Under the pieces are notes generated by a model. That model had not been told where the DNA came from. It was given only the letters and a program-made list of their open reading frames with translations, and made no database searches. Shown piece after piece: positions 16,420 to 26,316 of a stretch of 64,000 nucleotides of DNA (within the stretch, counting starts at the first letter, position 1; the number at the start of each line of letters is the position of its first letter). Origin of the DNA: Amycolatopsis palatopharyngis (GTDB lineage: Bacteria; Actinomycetota; Actinomycetes; Mycobacteriales; Pseudonocardiaceae). Location of the stretch: assembly GCF_003385185.1 (NCBI RefSeq), contig NZ_PQHZ01000025.1, forward strand, positions 1 through 64,000, given 5' to 3'. Both the position numbers and the translations under genes were made by a program.

Positions 16420-17486
16420 GACTTGCTCCCGGTTGGCACGGTGGGTTGGGGTTCGGACAGGGGGGAGGACTGTGGCGGGCCCGGCGATTTACCCTTGCGC
16501 TTCGCCGACGTGGTGTGCTGCAGCAGCACGGCGGCGACGATGATCGCGCCCTTGGCGATGCTCTGGATGTCGGTATCCAGGTTGTTCTGGGTGAAGATGC
16601 TGCTGACGACGGTGAAGATCAGGACACCAATCAGCGTGCCGATCAGGCTGCCACGGCCGCCCGAGAGCAGCGTGCCGCCGATGACCACCGCCGCGATGGC
16701 GTCGAGTTCGTAGAACATGCCGTTGGTGGACGCACCGGAGGTGGTCTGCGCGACCACCAACATCGCGGCGATCCCGCAGCAGAGACCGCTGATGCCGTAG
16801 ACGAGCGCGGTGTGCCGCTTGACGTTGATGCCGGAGAGCCTGGCCGCCTCGGAGTTGCCGCCGATGGCGTAGGTACGCCTGCCGAACGTCGTCCGGTTCA
16901 GCACAATCCAGCCCACCAGGAATACCAGCGCGAGCGTCCACACCAGTGCCGGAATGCCGAGGAAGTCACCGTTGAAGAACTCGGTGAAGCCGGTTTCGGT
17001 GACGACCTGGGTCTGCCGGTCGCTGAGACGTTCGGCCAGACCGCGCGCCGAGGCCATCATCGCCAGGGTGGTGATGAACGGGACCACCTTGCCGTAGGAG
17101 ACCAGCATCCCGTTGACGAGTCCCGCCCCGAGCCCGACCAGCACAGCGCAGAGCACCATCACGAACGGCCCGTACGCCTGCGTAGCGACGGTCGTCATCC
17201 ACACACTGGACAGCGCCACGAGCGAACCGACCGAGAGGTCGATCCCGCCCGCGATGATCACGAAGGTCATCCCGACGCTGACCACGCCGATGGCCGCGGC
17301 CAGCCGCAGCATCAAGGAGAGATTCTGCTGCGTCGCGAATGTCTCGGGCTGGGTGATGTAGCCGACCACGCAGAGCAGGACGAGCACACCGGCCAGTCCG
17401 AGCAGCCGGACGTCGAGGCGCAGGGAACTGCGCAGCGCACTGTCCTGTTTGGGACGAACCGGCGGCCGGTCGAGTGTTTCGGTCAC
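16416..17486 (-). CDS. Sugar ABC transporter permease (RbsC-like)
   Basis: A 356-residue membrane protein of the ribose/xylose/galactoside permease family. The family's signature GMTFVIIAGGIDLSVGS is present near residue 75, and NGMLVSYGKVVPFITTLAMM, AIGGNSEAARLSGI and AVVIGGTLLSGGRGS follow as in RbsC. About nine hydrophobic segments can be seen. The start is GTG 17484-17486, overlapping the ATPase TGA by GTGA, with GGAAG upstream. It forms the channel of the importer encoded with its two neighbours. Confidence 0.92.
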   Translation of the reverse strand: MTETLDRPPVRPKQDSALRSSLRLDVRLLGLAGVLVLLCVVGYITQPETFATQQNLSLMLRLAAAIGVVSVGMTFVIIAGGIDLSVGSLVALSSVWMTTVATQAYGPFVMVLCAVLVGLGAGLVNGMLVSYGKVVPFITTLAMMASARGLAERLSDRQTQVVTETGFTEFFNGDFLGIPALVWTLALVFLVGWIVLNRTTFGRRTYAIGGNSEAARLSGINVKRHTALVYGISGLCCGIAAMLVVAQTTSGASTNGMFYELDAIAAVVIGGTLLSGGRGSLIGTLIGVLIFTVVSSIFTQNNLDTDIQSIAKGAIIVAAVLLQHTTSAKRKGKSPGPPQSSPLSEPQPTVPTGSKS

Positions 17487-19000
17487 GCCGCACTTCCTTC
17501 CATGACCAAGTCGAGAACTCCTGCTTCCGTGATGTCGTCCGAAGATCGATCGGCGACGACTTGTCCCTCCCGCAGCACCAGCACGCGGTCGGCGAGGCCG
17601 AGCACCTCGGGAATCTCACTCGAGACGAGCACGATGGCCACTCCGCTCGCGGCGAGCTCGTGAATGAGCCGGTACAGCTCGGCGCGGGCACCGACGTCGA
17701 CTCCCCTGGTGGGCTCGTCGAGCAGCAGCACCTTGCAGCCGTGCACGAGCCACCTGGCCACGACGGCCTTCTGCTGGTTGCCGCCGGAGAGCGTGCGAAT
17801 GAGCCGGGCCGGGTCGGCGGGCCGGAGGTCCAGACGCTCCAGTGTGGACTTCGCGTCCTGCTTCTCCCTGCCGCTCTGGCTGAATCCCATGGTGCTGTAC
17901 TCGCCGAGGCTCGCCAGCGTGACGTTGTGGGTGACCGACATGTCCAGAAGCAGCGCCTGCGCCTTGCGCTCCTCAGGGGCCAGTCCCACTCCGGCGTCCA
18001 CCGCGGCGGCGACGCTGCCGGAACGAAGCTGCTTCCCCTCGACGGACACCGTCCCCGCGTCAGCCTTGCGAGCACCGAAGATCGTTTCCAGTATCTCACT
18101 GCGGCCAGCGCCGACCAGGCCCGCGAACCCGATGATCTCGCCCGCCCTCGCGGAGAAGGTGATGTCGGAGAATTCGCCAGCGCGCCCGAGTCCGGACACG
18201 TGCAGGATCTCGGCACCGAACTCGGTTTCCGCGGAGGCGGCGGCCCGGAAGGCGGTCTCCACCTTGCGTCCGGCCATCCGGTCGACCAGTTCGGAACTCG
18301 GGGTCGCGCGCGCGTCCAGATTGGCGGCGACCGTACGGCCGTCCTTGATCACGGTCACCCTGTGCCCGATTCGGCGGATCTCGTCCATTCGGTGGGAGAT
18401 GTAGACGACCGCCACTCCACTCTCGGTCAGCTCCCCCACAATGCGGAACAGGTTGTCGACCTCGTCGCCCGCCAGCGCCGCGGTCGGTTCGTCCATCACC
18501 ATCAGGCGGGTGTCGTGGGCAAGCGCCCTGGCCATGGAGACGAGCTGTTGCGCGGCGGCGGGCAGCTTGCCCACCTCGGCTCCTGGCGGGATCTCGGCGT
18601 GACCCAGCCTGGCCAGCAACCGCGAGGTCTCCGCGGCCGCGGCGGCCGGGCGAACGAATCCGAACCGGGCGCGCTCGTGCCCGAGGAACACGTTTTCCGT
18701 CACCGACAGCGTGGGAATGAGGTCCAGCTCCTGGTACATGGTGGCGATCCCCCGCTTGAGCGCGGCGACCGGCGAACCGAGGGACACCGCCTCCCCCCGC
18801 CAGACGATCTCGCCCGCATCCGGCTGGTGCGCACCCGCGAGGGTCTTGATCAGGGTCGACTTGCCTGCCCCGTTCTGACCCAGCAGGCAATGCACCTCGC
18901 CGGCCCGTACTTCCAGGTCAACGCCGTCCAGCGCACGTACTCCGGGGAAGAGCTTGACGATTCCCCGCATCTCCAGCAACGGTCGTCCGGTGTCGTTCAC
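17483..19000 (-). CDS. Sugar ABC transporter ATPase, double-domain (RbsA-like)
   Basis: A 505-residue protein with two ATP-binding cassettes. The first has Walker A GQNGAGKSTLIKTLAG, the signature region LPAAAQQLVSMARAL and Walker B LMVMDEPTAAL. The second has a degenerate Walker A (GFAGLVGAGRSE, no Lys), intact signature LSGGNQQKAVVARWL and Walker B LLLDEPTRGVDVGA. This is the normal arrangement in RbsA/MglA/XylG. Start: GTG 18998-19000 (VNDTGRPLLEMRG), with GGTGGTGAGG upstream; the frame stays open 30 codons further but those are atypical. It is the first gene of the minus-strand array and has a recognisable promoter about 60 nt upstream. Confidence 0.9.
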   Translation of the reverse strand: MNDTGRPLLEMRGIVKLFPGVRALDGVDLEVRAGEVHCLLGQNGAGKSTLIKTLAGAHQPDAGEIVWRGEAVSLGSPVAALKRGIATMYQELDLIPTLSVTENVFLGHERARFGFVRPAAAAAETSRLLARLGHAEIPPGAEVGKLPAAAQQLVSMARALAHDTRLMVMDEPTAALAGDEVDNLFRIVGELTESGVAVVYISHRMDEIRRIGHRVTVIKDGRTVAANLDARATPSSELVDRMAGRKVETAFRAAASAETEFGAEILHVSGLGRAGEFSDITFSARAGEIIGFAGLVGAGRSEILETIFGARKADAGTVSVEGKQLRSGSVAAAVDAGVGLAPEERKAQALLLDMSVTHNVTLASLGEYSTMGFSQSGREKQDAKSTLERLDLRPADPARLIRTLSGGNQQKAVVARWLVHGCKVLLLDEPTRGVDVGARAELYRLIHELAASGVAIVLVSSEIPEVLGLADRVLVLREGQVVADRSSDDITEAGVLDLVMEGSAA

Positions 19001-19068
19001 ACCCTCACCACCGTTCGGAGCGTGCAGACTTAAATCCACTTCGGCCTCACTTCGTCTTGTGCCATGCA

Positions 19069-19097
19069 AAAGTAGAGTGACGCCGAACACCCGTCAA
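19069..19097 (-). promoter_or_regulatory. Sigma-70-type promoter of the sugar ABC operon
   Basis: On the minus strand, TTGACG (19092-19097) and TACTTT (19069-19074) are separated by exactly 17 nt, a good vegetative promoter by eye. It would start transcription near 19062, about 60 nt before the GTG at 19000. No other start signal of similar quality was seen in the 19001-19207 gap. Confidence 0.5.
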
Positions 19098-19119
19098 GGT
19101 GAACTTTGCTGAGCTTGAC
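19093..19119. promoter_or_regulatory. Candidate operator overlapping the -35 box
   Basis: Perfect 6-bp inverted repeat GTCAAG (19093-19098) / CTTGAC (19114-19119), centre to centre 21 nt (two helical turns), sharing bases with the -35 element. A repressor bound here would block the promoter of the sugar-uptake array. No regulator gene lies next to it, so the protein is unknown. Confidence 0.35.
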
Positions 19120-19207
19120 CACTACGGGCCGTGTTTTGCCTGGTTCAGGCCAGAAAACTTAAGTCCGAGAAAAGCAAAAGTGTCCGGTGATCTGGGTCAC
19201 CAGACAG

Positions 19208-20779
19208 TCACCAGTGGAACGTCATGTGCCGGAACTGCGGCCAGAGTTCACTCCACGGGGCGAGCCTGCCGGTGCAGAGCCAGAGCGCCACACCCTGGCT
19301 GCCGTTGTTGACGCCGCGACCGTTGTCGATGGCACCGACTTGGCGTGCATCGGCGAAGTACTGCTCGAGGCGCTGCGGGCCGGACCCGACGAACAGGGTG
19401 TCGGTCGCGGTCTCCGGCGGCCTCCCGAAATACCAGTAGCCACGACTGCCACTGTGTACCTCCGGCAGCCCACGGTCCCTGGCGAACTTGCTGATGGCCG
19501 AGGCCTGCCAGTAGGTGTCGGTGACGATCGCCGTACGGGCGCGCTGCTCGGCGGGCAGCGCCAGGTATGCGTCGGCCACGTCCCCTGCGACCTCCGGCCA
19601 GCCGAACTCCTCCAGCGCCATGTTCATCGGGCTGTAGGGCTCGCCGGCGTATTCCTCCACCGGGGTCACCGGAAGCCCGCTGATCGCGACCGCGGCGGAG
19701 ACCGCGTAGGCCGGGACGAGTGTCCAGCGCATCCAGCGGGCGTTCAGATGGCGGGCCAGTTCCACCGAGCCGGCGGCGAAGCACAGCGCGAACAGGCCGC
19801 CGACGTAGTAGGGGCGGCCGGAGTTGAGCCAGAAGAGCGCCGTCACCGCGAGCACGGTCCAGCCGAGGAAGCGGTAGGGGCGCAGGCGCGCGGCGCGCAG
19901 TAGCCACCAGGTACCGAGCACGAACAGGACCGCTCCGACCACGACACCGGCCTGGTGCAGCGCCATCGGCAGGAAGGTGAACCGCCCCCCGGCGAAGGCG
20001 ACCTCGTCGGCAACGGCCCGGTTCATCTCCAGTTGCGGCCAGCCGTTCGCCGCCTGCCAGAGCAGCGTCGGCACGGTCGCAGCCACGGCGACGGCGGCGC
20101 CTGCCCACAGCAGCGGTTTGCGCAACAGGTCACGCGGGCCGAACACGAGCGAGGTGATCGCCACGGCCACCCAGAACACCGGGATCAGGAACTTGGTCTG
20201 CAGCGCCAGCGCGGTGACCAGGCCGGTCATCAGCAACAGCCGGTCGTCCGGGTTGCCCTGCTCGCGCAGCCGGACCCATCGCACCAGCAACCACACGATC
20301 ACGGTCCAGAGGAAGGCGTCCACGGTGTGGGTGGCGACGATATGGCCCGCACCGGCCAGCAGGAACGGCGAGCAGGCGAAAGCACCAGCGGTCATCAGTT
20401 GCGGCAGACGACCGCCGCCGAATTCCCTCGCGGTAAGCGCCGCGACCACGACGCCCGCCCCGGTGAGCAGGACCGGTAACAGACGGAAGCCGAGAACCGA
20501 ATCCGGCGAGATCGTGTCCATCAACAGTGCGAGCAGGGGCAGCATCGGCGGCTGGTCGGCGTAGCCCCACTCGAGGTGCCTGCCCGCCGCGATGAAGTAG
20601 AGCTCGTCGCCGTGATAGCCGTACCGCCCGGCGAAAGCCAGCAACACGGCCATGGCGAGACCGGCGACGATCAGCACCGGAGCGCGTGCGAACGTGGGCA
20701 CGACCTGCCCACTGAACGAGGTGCTGAGCCGCTGGTCCGCCAACCGACCGGCAGCAGCGGCTTCCGTGGCATCGGTCAC
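19208..20779 (-). CDS. ArnT/PMT-type glycosyltransferase, membrane protein
   Basis: A 523-residue polytopic membrane protein of the dolichyl-phosphate-mannose/ArnT-like glycosyltransferase family (GT39/GT83 type). The first external loop carries the catalytic Asp context RYGYHGDELYFIAAG, followed by GYADQPPMLPLLA and later HTVDAFLW and KFLIPVFW. About ten to twelve hydrophobic helices, then a soluble C-terminal part (SGSRGYWYFGRPPE). These enzymes transfer a sugar from a polyprenyl-phosphate donor on the outer face of the membrane. Start: GTG 20777-20779 gives a short leader before the first helix; a longer start, ATG 20908, would overlap the upstream regulator stop and is possible. The stop lies 208 nt from the sugar ABC operon start. 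Confidence 0.8.
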   Translation of the reverse strand: MTDATEAAAAGRLADQRLSTSFSGQVVPTFARAPVLIVAGLAMAVLLAFAGRYGYHGDELYFIAAGRHLEWGYADQPPMLPLLALLMDTISPDSVLGFRLLPVLLTGAGVVVAALTAREFGGGRLPQLMTAGAFACSPFLLAGAGHIVATHTVDAFLWTVIVWLLVRWVRLREQGNPDDRLLLMTGLVTALALQTKFLIPVFWVAVAITSLVFGPRDLLRKPLLWAGAAVAVAATVPTLLWQAANGWPQLEMNRAVADEVAFAGGRFTFLPMALHQAGVVVGAVLFVLGTWWLLRAARLRPYRFLGWTVLAVTALFWLNSGRPYYVGGLFALCFAAGSVELARHLNARWMRWTLVPAYAVSAAVAISGLPVTPVEEYAGEPYSPMNMALEEFGWPEVAGDVADAYLALPAEQRARTAIVTDTYWQASAISKFARDRGLPEVHSGSRGYWYFGRPPETATDTLFVGSGPQRLEQYFADARQVGAIDNGRGVNNGSQGVALWLCTGRLAPWSELWPQFRHMTFHW

Positions 20780-20898
20780 GATGTCGGCCTGTCCTCCGCT
20801 GCTCGGCTGAAGCTCCGGGAGCGGATGACCGGCACCCGTTCCCGCAGACCACCGTAGCTGCCCGCGGGTTATGGCCGGCCGACCGGGCTTGGGTGCGG

Positions 20899-21864
20899 CT
20901 ACTCCCATTCCCAGCGCACCCCGAGCACACCTGGGGCGATGTCGCGGGCCACCCGGTGCACCCACCGGCCAGGTGTGAGAGTCAGTTCCCCTTCGGCCGC
21001 CGTGTCGCCGTACTCCCCGTCCTGGGTGAGCGCGAAACACCGCACGGGGACCGCTTCCTCGGCGAACCGGACACCGAGGACATAGGTGTCGCCGGGATAG
21101 CGGAATCCGCGGCGGTAGTCGGCGCTGGGAATCGGCGAACTGATGGCGAACTCGTAGTCGAACAGGTGTGTCTCCCCCGCTCGCAGCCTGCGGTCGAAAA
21201 GCAGTTCCATGGCGATGACGGCTGCCTGCGGATGCCTTCGTACCCGGCCCAGCCTGCAGTTCTCCTTGGCGGTCGGCACGATGTCGCGTGCCTGACTGCC
21301 CGGCTCAGCGCAGTAGACCGCCAGAAATCGGTCCGGGTCGTCGTCGACGGCGCGCACGACGACCCTGGTCCGCACCGAATAGATGGCCCGGTCGGGGCCC
21401 ACTCGGACCCGGTCCTCCTGGCAGAACACCCGCATCTTCCGGTCGGACGGACCGAGAACGGGCTCGATGGTCTGGGCCAGCGCCGAAGCGGGTTCGAGCA
21501 GACCGTCGTAGTGGCGGGCCACACTGGTGCCGCGGGTCCACCTGCCGCGCGGGCGGGGCGGACCGAGCAGCATGGCCAGCGTGTGCGCGGGAAGGCCGAG
21601 AATGTGCTCTATGGCCCGCACGGCACGCAGGGAGTCGGAGCGTTCGGGCCGGCTGCGGCCCTGCTGCCAGTAGCTCAGACTGGCTCGGCTCACCCGGATT
21701 CCGCGCTGGGCCAGCCGGTGCTGCAGCGCCTCGAGAGTGAGTCCGCTCTGCTCGATCGCGGTCCGCAGCGCCGTGTGAAACGGACCCGCGCGCAACAGGC
21801 CCAGATCCGGAGAACGTGCTCCCACGCCGCCCCGGGCATGCGCCTGTGACGGTGGATGCGACAC
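20899..21864 (-). CDS. Two-domain HTH regulator with C-terminal domain of unknown function (copy A)
   Basis: A 321-residue protein. Residues about 35-110 hold an XRE-like helix-turn-helix (FHTALRTAIEQSGLTLEAL, SRASLSYWQQGRSRPERSD, AVRAIEHILGLP) ending in a PPRPRG linker. The remaining 200 residues form a probable beta-rich domain I do not recognise (SVRTRVVVRAVDDD, ENCRLGRVRRH, MELLFDRRLRAGETHLFDYE, VLGVRFAEEAVPVRCF). The same order of motifs occurs in the protein at 56611-57555, so they are paralogues. Start: GTG 21862-21864 with GGGAGG four bases before; the frame is open further upstream without a better start. It is divergent from a secreted M23 peptidase gene, with a CTGTG-N6-CACAG inverted repeat at 21891-21906 in between, so control of that peptidase is the obvious hypothesis. 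Confidence 0.75.
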   Translation of the reverse strand: MSHPPSQAHARGGVGARSPDLGLLRAGPFHTALRTAIEQSGLTLEALQHRLAQRGIRVSRASLSYWQQGRSRPERSDSLRAVRAIEHILGLPAHTLAMLLGPPRPRGRWTRGTSVARHYDGLLEPASALAQTIEPVLGPSDRKMRVFCQEDRVRVGPDRAIYSVRTRVVVRAVDDDPDRFLAVYCAEPGSQARDIVPTAKENCRLGRVRRHPQAAVIAMELLFDRRLRAGETHLFDYEFAISSPIPSADYRRGFRYPGDTYVLGVRFAEEAVPVRCFALTQDGEYGDTAAEGELTLTPGRWVHRVARDIAPGVLGVRWEWE

Positions 21865-22117
21865 GACACCTCCCGGGCAAAATGCCGAACTCTGTGGAAC
21901 AACACAGTTTTGGTTTCGACGTTCACGGTTGCGGGCACGATCGCCTGCCGATTCGAGCAGGTCACCTGTGCCCGTCCACCGAAGCGCCGTCAACAGTATT
22001 CGGCGCGGTGTTCAGCAGGCACAAGCGCCGTTAGTAGCGGGTATTGACGCACCGGAAGCCAGCGGATTGCCTGCGTCGGCAATCCCTGCTCGTGCTCCCA
22101 TTTTCCGGAGGACAAAG

Positions 22118-23368
22118 ATGTTCACGGCACTGACGGCACAGACGGCAAAGACCGCGACCAGAAGACGGATTCTCGCCGCGGCGGCCACGTTCGTCACCGC
22201 GACCGGACTACTCGCCCTGCCGACGGCCACGGCCGAGACCGAGAGACAGCGAGACCTCGCCGAGTCGGTGCGCTCGACGATGCTCGCGGAGCGTGGTGCG
22301 ACCGCGCGAGAACAGTACGAGGTCACATCCTTGGACGAGCCGCTGGTGGAACCGACGCGGATCAGCGAGACCGGCTGGGCGTTCGGCTCGACCACCATTC
22401 CCCTTCCAGCTGTCGAACACGCCGCACCGGAGTCGGCGCTGTTCGTGGCCAGACGGGGTGGCCGGGGATGGGAGGTAGCGCTCGACGGGACAGCCGATTT
22501 CGTTTCCCTGGCAAAGCGTGCTCCCACCGAAATCGTCAGCGAGGGCGAGAAGACACTGTTCGCCCAGAATTTCGCGGCCAGGAACAACACCGCTGTTGCC
22601 GACACCGGGCTGGGGCTGCCCTGGGCCACCGGGGTGGCCTGGTGGATGGGTGGTGGTCCGCATGGCAACAGCGGTAACAGCAGGCCGTTCAGTTCGATCG
22701 ACTTCAACGGCGGCGACGGACGCGTGCTCGCGGCCGGGGAGGGACGGGTGTACAAGAGCTGCGTCCGAGGGCGCAGCGCACTGGTGAAAGTGTTACACCC
22801 CAACGGATACAGCACAACGTACTACCACATGTACGACCTGACGAACCTGCCCGACGGTAGCGCCGTGCGAACCGGAACCTACCTCGGGCACATCGGCAAC
22901 GAACTACCGTGCGGCGGTTCGAGTTCGGGTGCGCATGTGCATTTCTCGCTACTACGCGGCGACACCCATGTCAGCGTGAACAGGATGACCATCGGCGGCT
23001 GGACGTTCTACGAGGGTTCGGCCGCCTACGGCGGATACGCGCTGCGCGGCGGTGACCGGGTCAACCGCGGCGGCAGGCTCACGAACTACGGCGGCGGGAA
23101 CGACACTCCGAGCCTGCCTACGGGAACGGTGAACGGCGGCCGGTACAGCAGTGTGAACCTGCGCTCCGGCCCCAGCCTCGATCACAACATTGTCGGCACG
23201 GTGGCCAACGGCGAGGTGGTCCGGATTTCCTGCACGGCCAGAGGCGGTGTCGTCAACGGAGTCTGGGGCAACACCGATCTGTGGAACAAACTGGACACTG
23301 GCGGCTGGATCAGCGATGGCTTTGTCGACACTGGCTCGAATGATCCGGTGGCGCCGGCGTGCACTTGA
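22118..23368 (+). CDS. Secreted LasA/beta-lytic-type M23 metallopeptidase with SH3 domain
   Basis: A 416-residue exported protein: basic start MFTALTAQTAKTATRRR, hydrophobic core and an ATA-type cleavage site near residue 40, then a propeptide of about 110 residues. The catalytic domain is M23A-like: H182 (GGPHGNSGN) and D195 (FSSIDFNGG) are 13 residues apart, as in LasA, and the HxH motif SGAHVHFS gives H273/H275; TTYYHMYDL is also typical. From about residue 330 an SH3b-type domain follows (VNLRSGPSLDHNIVG, GEVVRISC). Such enzymes cut peptidoglycan cross-bridges or elastin-like Gly-rich peptides outside the cell. Ribosome binding site CGGAGGACAAAG. A strong hairpin ends the gene. The divergent neighbour is an HTH regulator. 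Confidence 0.9.
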   Translation: MFTALTAQTAKTATRRRILAAAATFVTATGLLALPTATAETERQRDLAESVRSTMLAERGATAREQYEVTSLDEPLVEPTRISETGWAFGSTTIPLPAVEHAAPESALFVARRGGRGWEVALDGTADFVSLAKRAPTEIVSEGEKTLFAQNFAARNNTAVADTGLGLPWATGVAWWMGGGPHGNSGNSRPFSSIDFNGGDGRVLAAGEGRVYKSCVRGRSALVKVLHPNGYSTTYYHMYDLTNLPDGSAVRTGTYLGHIGNELPCGGSSSGAHVHFSLLRGDTHVSVNRMTIGGWTFYEGSAAYGGYALRGGDRVNRGGRLTNYGGGNDTPSLPTGTVNGGRYSSVNLRSGPSLDHNIVGTVANGEVVRISCTARGGVVNGVWGNTDLWNKLDTGGWISDGFVDTGSNDPVAPACT

Positions 23369-23392
23369 GGTAAGCGCGGATCGCGCGGGCCT

Positions 23393-23424
23393 ACCCCCGG
23401 CCGGGCAAGTTCCCGTCCGGGGGT
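23393..23424 (+). terminator. Hairpin after the M23 peptidase gene
   Basis: Stem ACCCCCGGCCGGG (23393-23405) pairs with CCCGTCCGGGGGT (23412-23424) over 13 bp with one mismatch, loop 6 nt, followed by GGACCTTT. It sits 25 nt past the peptidase stop and just before the stop of the convergent DUF222-HNH gene. Confidence 0.7.
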
Positions 23425-23436
23425 GGACCTTTGAGT

Positions 23437-24825
23437 TCAGAACGGCGTCGGTGTCTCGTCTGGAGGGTCAACGGACCGGGTGCAGCCGCGCGGCCTCCGA
23501 CGCCTGTCCGTTGTGGACCTTCGCGATGATGGCTCCGGTGGTTCGTTGATGGGCTGGATGGTTTTGGTGTAGGTGCGTCCGGTGGGGGTGGTGATGGTCG
23601 AGATCCCGGTGTCGGGGTCGTGGGTCAGTGTCCAGCCGGGTTGGTCTTTCAGGTAATGGTCGCGCTCGCACTTCGCGCCACCGTTACGGTCCGCGGTGCG
23701 GCCGTGGTGGTGCCACTCCCGCAGATGGTCGTAGTCGCAGCGATGCGCCGGACGGTGACACCCCGGCGTCGTGCACTCCCGGTCGCGAACCTGAACGAGC
23801 TCGCGCAGAAACGCACTCGGCCGACGCCGCGTCCGGCCCAGATCCTTGACCGCACCGGTGGCCGGATCGGTAAGGACCTTCCGCCAGGCGCTGTCGGGGC
23901 GAGTCATGATCTCCCGCGCGATCGGTCCCGGAATCGGGCCATAACCGGACAGCTCACACCCGTCGTCGGACATCATCAGGACGGTGTCGATCGGCATGTG
24001 CAGAAACACCAGTGCCCCACGCACCGGAGCATCGACACCCGGGTCGCGGCCGTGCAGCAGATCGGCCAGGACGTCCGCCCGCAACTGCTCCAGCGTCCGC
24101 TCATCACCGGCGTTACGCAACGTACGGGCCATCCGGTCGACGCGGGCGTAGGCCGACGCCGCGACCTCCGCCGGCAGGTCCGCGGACAGGGTCGCCATCG
24201 TGTCCTCGCGGGGCGTCAGCTCCACCTTCCGACCCGTGCGCGCCTTGCGGGCCCGGGCGGTCTGCCCATCCGGGTCGATCGTCCGCACCAGCCGACGCGC
24301 GGCCCGCACCAGCGACGATGGATCGGTGAACCCCAACCGCCCCGCCGCGAGCTTCCCAGCCAGCCGCTCGTCGACCTCCCGCGCCTGCTCATCGGTCAAC
24401 GCCGCGCTGGCCTCCACGACCTGCCCTGCCGGGTAACCCTCGATGTCGCCGGCCTCCATCGCCGCCAGCAATCTCGGCATCCGGGCCACCAGACCCATAC
24501 CACGTGCAACTCGGTTCGCGGCCTGGTTACGGGAGATACGCAGTTCCAGCGACGCCTCCACCGCCACCGACTTGTCCCCACCCCGGAGGCGATCCAACCG
24601 AGCCAGGGCGCGAGCCTCCAACGCGTCGGCCCGCGCCCGCATCCGGCGCGAGACCGCCAACGCGTCCACCAACTCGTCATCGCCCAACCCGGAGAAATCC
24701 ACACCGGAGCGCGCGGTGAAACGGTGATCCGCCCACTCCTCAGCGGTGAACGGCGGCGGGTCCACCACACCAGCGGGCAGGAACATGATCCCCGCCTCGC
24801 TGCCGACCTGCACGAATTCCGTCAC
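23437..24825 (-). CDS. DUF222/HNH endonuclease-type protein, SOS-box controlled
   Basis: A 462-residue member of the DUF222/13E12 family. The N-terminal two thirds is the helical DUF222 region (LEARALARLDRLRGGD, ISRNQAANRVARGMGLVAR, LRADVLADLLHGRD); the C-terminus holds a full HNH nuclease motif: RDRECTTPGCHRPAHRCDYDH, EW.HHG.T, N, then CERDHYLK and GW. The last 60 residues are a low-complexity Arg/Pro/Thr tail. Start: GTG 24823-24825, giving MTEFVQVGSEAG. A perfect 20-nt SOS box ends 10 nt upstream of the start codon, so the gene should be induced by DNA damage. In M. tuberculosis several 13E12 genes are also LexA-regulated. The molecular role is unknown. Confidence 0.88.
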   Translation of the reverse strand: MTEFVQVGSEAGIMFLPAGVVDPPPFTAEEWADHRFTARSGVDFSGLGDDELVDALAVSRRMRARADALEARALARLDRLRGGDKSVAVEASLELRISRNQAANRVARGMGLVARMPRLLAAMEAGDIEGYPAGQVVEASAALTDEQAREVDERLAGKLAAGRLGFTDPSSLVRAARRLVRTIDPDGQTARARKARTGRKVELTPREDTMATLSADLPAEVAASAYARVDRMARTLRNAGDERTLEQLRADVLADLLHGRDPGVDAPVRGALVFLHMPIDTVLMMSDDGCELSGYGPIPGPIAREIMTRPDSAWRKVLTDPATGAVKDLGRTRRRPSAFLRELVQVRDRECTTPGCHRPAHRCDYDHLREWHHHGRTADRNGGAKCERDHYLKDQPGWTLTHDPDTGISTITTPTGRTYTKTIQPINEPPEPSSRRSTTDRRRRPRGCTRSVDPPDETPTPF

Positions 24826-24835
24826 CCGACCAATA

Positions 24836-24855
24836 TCTCGAACAAACGTTCGAGA
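24836..24855 (-). promoter_or_regulatory. LexA-type SOS box
   Basis: Perfect palindrome with 8-bp arms, TCTCGAAC-AAAC-GTTCGAGA; the core TCGAACAAACGTTCGA at 24838-24853 matches the actinobacterial/Bacillus LexA consensus TCGAAC-N4-GTTCGA. It lies directly upstream of the GTG start of the DUF222-HNH gene (10 nt gap), which means LexA would cover the promoter or transcription start and the mRNA leader is very short. Confidence 0.85.
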
Positions 24856-24885
24856 GGCAATCGCTCGATGGTGGAGGATCTGCGC

Positions 24886-26286
<1,401 letters not shown>

Positions 26287-26316
26287 GTCCGCCGATTATG
26301 CCGCCTCGGCGCCCGG

